Made by a program: the position numbers and the translations under genes. Of a stretch of 64,000 bases of DNA, positions 49,501-61,500 are shown piece after piece; the stretch's first letter is position 1; each line of letters starts with the position of its first letter. The notes below the pieces were generated by a model. The model did no database searches. It worked only from the letters and a program-made list of their open reading frames with translations, and was not told the DNA's origin. Origin of the DNA: Pardosa pseudoannulata (lineage: Eukaryota > Arthropoda > Arachnida > Araneae > Lycosidae); NCBI GenBank assembly GCA_032207245.1, contig CM063499.1:81874249-81938248 (forward strand). The letters are read 5' to 3'.

Positions 49501-52500
49501 GAGAGTGAGGAAAATATCAAGCTGTAAAGAGATTGTTTATCTTCCAAAATTTTAAAGGCTTAAAAACTGGAAAGCAAAATTTAACAGCACAGATATGTTT
49601 TGAATTCTAACATTAATAAATTATTATTTAAAAACAGTATTTATCATTCTGAAATAATTCAAAAGCTGTTATAATATGAGAAACATTTGTTATTCACTGA
49701 AAAAAAAAACCATGTTTAGCATCAACTTTTAAATATAAATATTGTCTTAATATATTCAACAGTATTCTTCTTCCTCTGGCAAAGTGCCACCAGAGGCAAG
49801 CAACCTTTTTGTGCTACTTGCTTAACCTGACCAGGGTGGCTATACACCAGGGTATTTTACAGGGGTACTTTTTAAATGTCAGGGTGCTTTTCAAAATTCT
49901 GCAAACTTCAGAAAATTTTCAAAAATATCTCCAACTCAAGAAAGTTTGTTTCAATTAGCAAGTTAAAATTAAAGTTTAAAATATTTAAAACTTAAAAAAA
50001 GTTTTATGCTTTACTAATTTGCTTTAACATTTTGTACTTCATTTCCTTATTCCTAGTAGTCTGGTCCAAATTAATGTTTGAGTTATAATATCAATTTATT
50101 GCTGACTTAGCAATTTTAAAGACATATGTATTTTACAAAGACATATAAACTATTTGAAAAGACATGCACACATCATACAAATTTCAAAATCTGGATGGGG
50201 TACACATGGTACATAAACCCTTTTGATTTTGATAACTATGGAATTTAATATAAACATGTAATTTATAACTTTTTTTAAATTGAAAATTTTTTTTAAATTG
50301 ATAAAGAGTTATTTCTATGAAAGAGACTGAGTTATATCAATTCTAAACCAGTGTAAAAGAACAATTTTCTGGTTCTTTCTGTTAGGGGTGACAAATAAGC
50401 CCCAAATCAGAATGTGTCAAAATGTGCGACATATGTTGCAGAACAATAGGCTCCATTGCAGAACACTTGCGACTTGCGAAATGTAACTGAAAAAACATTA
50501 ATCTACATTTTTTTGTAACATATAGAAAGGAGGAATGAATTGTGGCAAAGGTGGGATTCGAGAGGGAATACAATGTTTATTAAAATCAAATCTTTATTAG
50601 AGCAAGCTATAAATGCATTAAAAACTGAAACACCTATATATCAGTTTCTTAATTGACATTTTATCAGTTTCCATACCAAAAAACATTTTCGAATTATGGA
50701 AATCAGAAAGAGATAAAAACAAATAGGCATAAATGGTCCTTTTTGAAATAGGCATAATATAAATGATGGTGATGGAAGTAATGGCGAAACAACTGTTAAA
50801 AGAACGTTTATATTTTGCACCACCAGGACACAGATAAGTCCAAAAAGTATTAAAATTTTCCCTTTCTTTTAATGTTTGAGTCAAAATAGCTATTCCTATT
50901 TCATCCTTGTGGGGATATTTCTAAAATATTTCACATCCAAAGTAATTAACAAGACTAAATCCTATGTCAATTCTCTGGTTTTAATAAAAACATTTTCTTA
51001 AACTCATTGTTTTATTAAATATTTTGACTCTTTATTGTTTCAGATAAAATTAATTTGTATACTTATTTACTTGTATATGTGTACCACAATGGCAGTAATA
51101 TTATGAATAAGAGATTTGAAAAAAAATTTTCAATTTTACAACTCCTCTTCAACCTCCACTCAAAATATGTGTTCTGCAAAGATCGGTCGATTCTGCAAAG
51201 ATCGGTCAATTTACTTAAAAATTGGAAAAAGAATATACCAAGTATCTAACGAGTTCTATTAAGATCGCTCTATTTACTTAGAAAATAAAGAAAAATTTAT
51301 ATAAAAATATACCATTCAAATTTAAAATAGTTAAACAGAAAACAGAAACTCAAAAGGCTGCTCGACTTCAAAAACGTTGTTGAGTTACGATCCCCTTTCC
51401 AGATTTCAAACGCCACGCTGCAAGCACGCCACGCACGCAAGCTGCAAACATGCCAATTTCGCCAAATGTGGTTGAAGCACCAACAAGATCCATGATTAGA
51501 AACAGGAGAGTGGGCTAAGAAGAGGAGTTGAAAAAGTAAAGACTGATATAATAAACATATTTGCGGTAGAATATTTTTGATTATCTGCAAACTTGTTGTA
51601 GAGCATTATAAAGCATTCTGCTGTTCAGTAAATAAGTGTTGCATGAACTTCAGATAGACTTCCAACAAAAAAAAAAAATTATTGTTAATGAATTAGATTA
51701 TAAAACAATTGAAGACAATTTAATTTTCATGTTTTGTAAGATTGAAAAAATTAAATTGAATCTAAATTGTGAGATAGCATTTATTATGATAACATCTCAT
51801 ATTTTTCTTTCTTTAGTTACATATTATTCATTACAATCTGAGGAAGCAGAATGTAAGAAATTAAAATTATCAAACATTTCTCTTGATAATTCATTTGATT
51901 TATATGGAAGATGTGTCTGCATAACAGCCAGAGTTCAGAGAATTTGGAAAGATTTTGTCCAGAATGATAAAGTTCAAGATCTTTTAAAAATGGATTTTTT
52001 AGGGTAAGTATAAACAATCATTTAAGATACTAAATGTAGTAATTTACTATTTTTAATAAACAATTAATTGATATTTTATATCTACTTGCTTAGTTTACCT
52101 CTTTCTATTTACATCACATGAAAGTATCTGTTTGAATAACTGTTTGGAAAAATCAAAATTGATCTGAAAGCATGATAGCAGTATATGCTCAAATGAAATT
52201 TCAATGTCTCAAAAATTTTGAGACTTTAAAATTTCAGCCAAAATTCACCCTGCAGAAAGTTTATTTTTGACTTGACCCAGGCTTGCAATTCCGTCACTTT
52301 TTTTACAATTGATCACTTTTAGTCACTTTTTAAAGAAAACAGTTAACTTTTAGTCACTTTTTCCATGGTGTATCACAGGGTCTGACAATGTACTGAACCG
52401 TATTTCATTCTTAGTGCAAGCGTTACAATCACTCGACAAGACCGAATAGAAACCTTCTGTATTATTTTGCATGTGCGGCTCTCGTAGGTTGGCAGATGAC

Positions 52501-55500
52501 CTGGGGTAAGTACATTATTGAATTGTTGGTTGGACAGCTACTGGTGGGAGGAAAAATCTTGGCAAACACAATGATGTCTAACAAGTACATCACCCCTCGG
52601 CTGTTCAGACCCACCTCTCTTTTCAAGTACCATCACCCCGTGGGGCTATTTCGGACCCTGCCTGCATTTCCGGTTGATCTAGTTTCCAGTTCTTTCTGTT
52701 GTTGAAAAAAGAAAATCTGAATTAATAACAAAATATTTTAAAAAAAAAGACCAAAAATGTGATGCTCTAATCTTATTTTTCTTATTAAAACGTAATTAGT
52801 CATATGGTTTCCAGAATTTAGTGATTTTATAAAGTCGTAATGAAGTTCCTGAAATGAACATTTGTACTGAAATGTACATTTAATACATTGAAGTAACTTA
52901 TGTCCAAGCACACAATTCTCTTTTTCTTTTACTTCACAATTTTTTATATACTCTAATCTAGCTTTGTACATATTTCAAAACATCATAATGTATGCAGAAA
53001 ATTGTGATTATAAAATTAATGTATTGTATGTATTCAAATCTAATTTATAGATTTTCTTGAATAAAAAGCAATGTTGAGTTGTGTTAAACAAAATTTTTAA
53101 CCTTTTTTGTATTTGACGCTAAAATCATGTCATGCATGAATCATTTGATTTAGAGTTAAAGTAAATAGAAAAATCTTATTAATACCATCTGTAATCAAGA
53201 GGAGGAAAAAATCGCTTTTTTTTTTTAATGTTTAGTCACTTATTCTGTATTATTTGTCACTTTTCTCACCTTTTTAAAAATACCTCAGCAGTTGCAAGCC
53301 TGTTGACATGATCAGCAATACTTTCTGTTTTGTAGAAATAAAGCTTTTCAGATTCTTAGAATAATAAATCTTGTATTATCAACTGCTAGTAATCATTATC
53401 ATCTGAAGATCATGACTTTCCCCTTTTAATATGTTGTGCGTGAAATATTTGATCATGATAGTATGTGTGTTCTATCCTGTTATATGTTATTGGAGTGGAC
53501 TCCGCTTAATGTGATCACTTTGGGACACCATGATTTTGAAACAAAAACCGATTATAACAATAAATGATATGCAAAATTAGATAAATTTTACCCCCCCTCT
53601 GTAATTCACACGTACTAAATTTCAAAATAAAATGAAAAAACCCACCTTATATTTATGTACTGTATATTAACCCTTTAAAACATAAGAATTGTATACATAA
53701 CAAAAAATTGATCAATTGTTGACTGTTTGCAGTTTTTCTAAAAAGCTCATTGATAAATTGTTCGTAATCATAATGTTTTTTAAAGTCATCGAAGCAGTGT
53801 TGTACTTCACATTTCGACACTTTCAATGCATTTCTCATTTCAGTACTTGTGCAGGCATGAAAGTTTTCTGCTTTTAAGTGGAAATCTGCTTTTTTGACAG
53901 CCTTTAGGACTGTTTCTGAGATCGATGCAAATCCATCGAGAAATCGTGATTGGAAAATGGGGGTGGGGGGGGGGTTGCAATCCTGGTCGAAATCAGTATC
54001 TTCTACCGCGTGTTTTCGCTGAGATGTATGCTGGTGGAGATATGACTGCGCATACTGATTCACTTCCATTCCGATTGGCTCAACGTACTATAGCAATTAT
54101 GTACTATATATTGCATGTACCAAACCAACAAACCATATCAGCAATTATTGAATATTTGGCTGCTCCTCATGCTAACAACCAGTCATTCTAAATTATTAGG
54201 CAGACTCCTCAAAAACTACGGTTTATCCTTTACATTGTTAGATTAACTGCTACAAAAACACTATCCTGCTCCAAATCTGCATTTTGGCTGCTACGAAAAT
54301 TCGTTCTTCTACTACAAATTTTGTCTTGCTGCTCCGAAAATTGCTCGAAAATGCTTTAAGGAGTGCAACATTCCTGTATGTAGTACTGAATTATATTGTG
54401 AAAAAGAGTTAAGTGAAAGAAAATGTAATCATCACCCGGGGAAGTTCAGCTTTTTTTGTCATTGTCTACTTTCATGCCTGTTGTAGGAGGTGGCTCAATA
54501 TCAAGAGATTCTCCATCTGATTCATTAGTTCCATCAACCTGTCATAATAATTTAAAATTTCGATCTTTTTTTTTTAATGTTAAATCATTTTGCTTTCTGG
54601 CTTCCCTATCGACAAGCTGCATGTAAGCAAGCAAAGCATAAAATGTGAATGCGCTCCTTCACGAAATTCATTCTTGATAGGATGGCAAGGGCGGAGAGTA
54701 ATATTTAAATTTCTGGACTGTTTCTACTTAAACCTTCATATACTCTAATTAGTTTGCACACAACGTGCAGACGTTGTACGTTTGGTAGAATGTCCGCCCA
54801 CTTGATCGTCATACTTCTCGGGTTGACGGTTCTATCCCCGACGCAGCCAATTTTTTTTAATGTCTAATAAATTTAATATTTTCTGTTTTTTCTTTTAAAT
54901 TCTTATTCCGAAAGTTGTTTTATTATTTTTAAAATAAATTTTTACTATTTTTTCAACTTTTTATAATTTTTATTATTATCTATATTGGATTTTTGATGAG
55001 TTCGGGCTTGCAAAATTCAAAGCGAGTAAAGTTTATCTTTTCCCAAACTATAGATCCGATTCTGAAGTAAATTGGTATGAATAAGCTTCGTATCACAGCG
55101 AAAAATACTGTCCTCTTTAAAATGTTCGAAATTCACCCCGTCCCCTTTTCGAGCGTTTAATGCCATTATATCAAGCCCATTTTAAGAGCAGGCGATTAAA
55201 TTTATCACATAAGAAATAGGTAAAAATAACAATTTTTTTCTAGTATTATGACTTCATTCCTTTAACCTTCTCATTTAATCATTTCTTATTTTAAATTATT
55301 TAAATATTTTCTGCATTATTTTCATACGTTTTATCATTGCACTTATATGATGTAAATAATTTTCTTTTTTATTTGACTTAAATAATAAATTAAGTACATA
55401 TGTGATAATTTTAATTGATTATTTTTGTTGGAAGGTAATTCTCAGCTATAAAATACAAACCATTTTTTTTTACCTGCCTCATAGGGTTCTTTACTACAAT

Positions 55501-58500
55501 TCTGGAAAATTAAAAATTTTTCTGATCCCGTCATATGACAGGCTAAATGCTAGTTTGCAGTAGAATATTTTTGATTATCTGCAAACATGTTGCAGAATAG
55601 TAAAAAGCATTCTGCTGTTCGGTAAATAAGTGTTGCATGAACTTCAGATAGACTTCAACAAAAAAACTTCTTGTGTTAAAGAATTAGATAGTAGAACAAT
55701 TGAAGACAATTGTCATATTTTGTAATATTAAAAAATTAAATTGAATCTAAATTGTAAGATAGTATTTATGATAATAATATCTCATATTTTTCTTTCTTTA
55801 GTTACATATTATTCATTACAATCTGAGGAAGCGGAATGTAAGAAATTAAAATTATCAAACATATCTCTTGATAATTCATTTGATTTATATGGAAGATGTG
55901 TCTGCATAACAGCTAGAGTTCAGAGAATTTGGAAAGATTTTGTCCAGAATGATAAAGTTCAAGATCTTTTAAAAATTGATTTTTTAGGGTAAGTATAAGC
56001 AATCATTTAAGATACTAAGTGTAGTAATTTACTATTTTTAATAAACAATTGATTGATATTTTATATTTACTTGCTTAGTTTACCTCTTTCTATTTACATC
56101 ATATGAAAGTATCTGTTTGAATAACTGTTTGGAAAAATCAAAATTGATCTGAAAGCATGATAGCAGTATATGCTCAAATGAAATTTCAATGTCTCAAAAA
56201 TTTTGAGACTTTAAAATTTCAGTCAAAATTCACTCTGCTGAAAGTTTATTTTTGACTTGACACAGGCTTGCTTTAGTCATTTTAGAAAACAGTTAACTTT
56301 TAGTCACTTTTTTCATGGTGTATCATGGGGTCTGACAATGTACTGAACCGTATTTAGTTCTTAGCGTTAGCGCTAAAATTACTCGACATGACCAAATCGA
56401 AACCTTCTGTATTATTTTGCATGTGCGGCTTTCGTGGGTTGGCAGATAACCTTGGGTAAGTACATTATTGAATTATTGAAATTACATTATTGAAATTTTA
56501 CCCCCCTCCCCTGTAATTCCCACTTACTAAATTTGAAAATAAAATTAAAAAACTTACCTTATATTTATGTATTGTATATTACTCTTTAAAACATAATAAT
56601 TGTATACATAATAAAAAAAAATATCAATTGTTGACTGTTTACAGTGTTTTCTAAGAAGCTTATTGATAAATTGTTCGTAATCATAATGTTTTGTAGTCAT
56701 CGGAGCGGTGTTCACTCCACGTTTTAACACTTTCAATGCATTTCTCATTTCAGCACTTTCAATGAATTTCTTATTTCAGCACTTGTAGCAGGCATGAAAG
56801 TTTTCTGCTTTAAAGCGGAAATCTGTTTTTTTTGACAGCCTTTAGGACTGTTTCTGAGATCGATGCAAATCCATCGAGAAATCGTGATTGGAAAATGGAG
56901 GGGGGGTTGCAATCCTGGTCGAAATCAGTATCTTCTACCGCGTGTTTTTGCTGAGATGTATGCTGGCGGAGATATGACTACGCATACTGATTCACTTCCA
57001 TTCCAATTAGCTCAACGTACTATAGCAATTATGTACTATATATTGCATGTACCAAACCAACAAACCATATCAGCAGTTATTGAATATTTGGCTGCTCCAA
57101 ATGCTAACAACCAATCATTCTAAATTATTAGGCAGACTCCTCAAACACTACGGTTTATCCTTTAAATTGTTAGATTAACTGCTACAAAAACACTATCCTG
57201 CTCCAAATCTGCATTTTGGCTGCTACGAAAATTCTTTCTCCTACTACAAATTTTGTTTTGCTGCTCCGAAGATTGCTCGAAAATGCTTGAAGGAGCACAA
57301 CATTCCTGTATGTAGTACTGAATCATATTGTGAAAAAGAGTTATGTAAGAGAAAATGTAATCATCACCTGGGGAAGTTCAGCTTTTTTTGTCATTGTCTA
57401 CTTTCATGCCTGTTGTAGGAGGTGGCTCAGTATCAAGAGATTTTTCCTCTGACTCATTAGTTCCATCAACCTATCATAATCATTTAAATTTTCGATCTTT
57501 TCTTTTAATGTTAAATCATTTCGCTTTCTGGCTTCCCTATCGACAAGCTGCATGTAAGCAAGCAAAGCATAAAATGTGAATGCGCTCCTTCTCAGTTCCA
57601 ATAAGAATGTGTTGCCTTCTGCTTATCTGACTACTATTGACCACCAGCAGGGTGTGCATATTTCTGAAAAATTTCAGGATTGTGTAATATTCCCACATCT
57701 TTGTTCATTCCCCATTTTCCTAGGTGGAAGAGGGAGAATTCTCGGAAATTCAAATAACAGTGGAGGGAAAGAAAAGAATGGGTTCCCTTGAATATATTGT
57801 GAATATTCCTTTGCCAGTTAAAATGAGGTTCAAAAACTGATAACATTAACTGATCTAACGATCACATAAAGTGATAATTTTAACATACAAATCAATAGAG
57901 AAAATCAGGACCAAGTGATTTTGATAACAATAACCGTGATCACATTAAGTGTAGTCCACTGTATTTACAAGTTTAGTATAATTTCATAGCTAAAATTTCT
58001 ATTAGTATTTCCTTTTTTAAGAAGTTTGTAACTTTAAAATGCCTTATTTGTGTAATGTACTTTTCTACTTTTCTTAGTGTTTTTATAAATATACCATATT
58101 TGTTGCCAAGATGTAATGTTCTAAAAAATTCCAGGAACATGTAATTCCACATTTCCCAAGGTGGAAGAGGGAGAATTCTCTTAAAATTAAAACAGCAGGG
58201 AAAGGAAAGTAAAGATTAGGTTCCTTCTGAATACATTGGGAATATTCCTTTGCCAGTTAAAATGAGGTTCGAAAACTGATAACATTAACTGATGTAACAA
58301 TCACATAAAGTGATAATTTTAGCATACAAATGAATAGAGAAAATCGGGAGCTAGTGATTTCGATAGCAGTAAGCGATTGATAACATTAACTGCGATCACA
58401 TTAAGCGGAATGCATTGTATCACCTACAAGATGATTACTGATATCTAACAGCTTTTGTGCTAATAATAAATGTTTTGGTATATATTTTACACCTTTATGT

Positions 58501-61500
58501 TTTCATGTCATGTTTTTTTAATCTGAATAATAGTTATATTGCAATTGAATCATTAGTTTTATCTTGACTTTTGTTATTTATATTTTAGTTACTCCCTTCT
58601 CCTTCAGAGTGAAGATGGAATGTTTTTAGAACTGAAAATAAGTTCTAATGAATTATCCCCCTCATATCAAAAATTTCTTTCTGATGCAGAAGGTCAATGT
58701 TTTAAATTTTACAATATTGTAATGACTCATCGATTTAATATAAACAAGTAAGTGCACATGATTATATTATCATAAGATGTACAAAGTACTCGTCAGAAAC
58801 AGAGCAAAATTTGGTTGCAATTCAGACGAGAAAATCTCAGCGAATCAAATTTGTGCTGAGGACCAATGGCAATCATAGTAAATGACCCACCAAGATGTGG
58901 CCGCGAGAAGCTCTGCTTCAGAATTTGGAATAGCAAGAACGTTAAGGGGGGGGGAGAAAAACATAGCAGTGGGGCAGGATCCAGTGAGGACCAATAGAAT
59001 TTATAGAAGGGGAGAGTGACTAGTGAATAGAATTATTTTTATTCTTGGGCTAAGATGGCCATTGGTCTTTTACGATTATTAGAGCTTGCATAGTCATATT
59101 GAGCTAGTTCTAACAGATGATCTGACTAAATGTAAATGTTATACCTATGGTATTCTTAAAAAAAAAAATGGTAAATAGTAAGACATCAGGTTTTAATGTT
59201 ATAGTAAAAGATATTTTAAGCTTATAAACCTGTTATAAAATGTATTTTCAAAATATAAAAATTCTTTTCAATTTTCTTAATTTTTCTTTTTTTTTTAAAT
59301 TTTATTTTAAGATGTCCTGAATTATCTGGAATCATAGAATTTATTCTAAAGAAGACAAAAACCAATGAAGTAAGTATTATACTTTGAATGTGTTTGTGAT
59401 TTTTGTTTTCCTACAGTGCAAGCAATGAATAAGCTTTTAAATGAATTAATATTTTTCCTGTATTTGATGATGTACTTTGCAAGAAAAGTTGTACTCTTCT
59501 ACATATGGTCATGAAAATATTCTACAGTCTATAAATTGTAAAGACTTTTAGTTTTTATTTCAACAATTTATGCATTAAGGATGTGTTAATTACATCAGTA
59601 CAAATATTTTGTTCTTGATCAGAATGCAGAATGATGAGTGAATAGGTAGAGTGCTACCTGTTGATAAAAGAATTTTGATTCAGGTTTGATTTGGAGTGCT
59701 ATGGTCTCCTATTTTCTAACACAAGGGCTAATGAGACTTTTTGAGACTTTAATAAGAGATTATTTTTTTCTTTTATGCTTATATTGCATAAAGATGTACA
59801 GTTCTTGTTAAAAAACTTAATTTAGCCGTTTATATGATGAGAATTTTTTTTTTGGTTTCACTATTATTAAAAAATTCCAATATTTGATAAAACATGGCCC
59901 ATTGATAATACAAAACTTGAAGGATTTTTTTAATGACATTAATTTCTTTCATTTTCTCCTTTAAATGGTATTAAAATGTTTTGAATGTAGGTCATGTAAT
60001 CTTAAAGCATGAATTAATGTCTTTCAAAAATAAGAATTAATGTTCCACATTATGGAAGGGGTCTTGTAACAAACACACTTATTTTGCCTTCACTGAAAGT
60101 ATATGGTGATATCTGAGTTTTTATTAGTTTGTTTTTGTGTTTTCATTTAAATTTTTTTCCCCATTTTTCCTCATAGGCATTGTCATCCTCTCAACTTTAC
60201 TGTTACCAGTTCACCCCAAGTTCCTTGAGGGAATTACCCAGTAAAATGTCTGATGAAAATTTTCCAGCATATTGTGATTTAAAAATTATATCACTTTCTT
60301 TTGTTCAGAAGGTACTAATTTTATCTCTATCTTTTCTTCCTCTCCTGTAAATGTATGGCTACTGTAAGGAAGTCTTCAGAAATATGTATCATAACACTCC
60401 ATATATGTTATTAAAAAGTATTAAAATCATAACTTTGAAATAAATTTTTCAACAATATAAAAATTTGATTTGAACAATCAGTGTGGTACCTGAATTTGCA
60501 CTCACTATTATATTTAATTTTGAAATCTTTGAAAATATATAAATTAATTAATATTTAAATTAATCATCATCATGTAAAACAGCAATTTCTTTGTCTGTAA
60601 AATTTTATAAAGAAATAGCTACAAATCTTAAGAGAACTATAATTTAATTGTGAGTGCTACACAGGGTTCATATACTCCTCTAAAACTTTTTCTTAATTTG
60701 AAATACTCATTAATAAAGGACCCTTAAAGCATTTAATTTCCATTTTGGTTCTTAATTTCTGAAAAAAAAATTGTCATTTTTTTAACAGTAATTTGAAACA
60801 CACTCGAGAGCCAAAACATTATGACCACCCCTACATATTGTAATGAACTCACCTGGATGATGTGAAAGGCACATGATCAGTTGGAAGTGGTATTTAACTG
60901 CTGCTGGAGAGTCTGAAGAATCAGTCTTTTACTTACTTCTGTGTGTGAGGGAAAAGGCTGTAGATATAAGCGATTTTGATAGAGGGCAGATTGTAATGGC
61001 TTGAAACAAGTATTTCCAAAATTGCATGACTCGTGGATTGTTCGCGATCTTCAGTTGTTAGTACTTATGCAAAGTAGATGAATGACGGTGAAACCAGCAG
61101 TAGACGACATGGTGTTGGACATTCACTCACTATCAAAGAAAAGGGTCGTCAGAGACTGTCTTGCATGGTGAAACAAAACCAGAGCCAGGCAGTGGCTCAG
61201 CTGACAACCCAATACAATGCAGGGCCAAGTAGAATAGTATCAGAGCGCACTGTTCAGCGGACACTGTTAGATATGGAGCTATGCAGCAAACGTCCCACTC
61301 GTGTGCCTTTGCTAACCAAGCGTTATCGGTACAATTTATCTCCAGCCATCTACCAAGGACTTGTGGCATCCATGCCAAGGTGGGTTGAAGCTGTTGCACA
61401 CCAAAGGTGGGCCAACTCGTTATTGATGGGTGGCGATAATGTTTTGGCTCTTGTATATCACTAAAAGTAAAAGGTAAGTCAGTACCTTTGACAAGAAATT

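Larger units (their letters stand above)
51560..54660 (+). repeat. Duplication unit A around SPIDR exon 7A
   Basis: Direct repeat of unit B (55554-57591). Shared order: CAGAATG element end, exon 7, start of the CAGGCTTG element, then Tigger-derived sequence. Unit A has about 1.05 kb (roughly 52510-53560) that unit B lacks. Confidence 0.85.
53493..57961 (-). mobile_element. Tigger-like element split across the duplication
   Basis: The left terminal repeat GTGGACTCCGCTTAATGTGA (53495) and the right one TCACATTAAGTGTAGTCCAC (to 57961) are inverted partners. Between them, minus-strand frames near 57530-57480 read RKRNDLTLKEKIE, as in Tigger/CENPB-type N-termini, and 54069-53653 holds a 138-codon frame of unclear identity. 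The interior is duplicated with the SPIDR exon 7 units, so this span is two overlapping partial copies. Confidence 0.55.

Noticed and set aside
53925..57123. Plus-strand frames MQIHREIVIGKW in both duplication units
   Set aside because: Present in both units because the DNA is duplicated; they oppose likely transposase frames and show no family signal.
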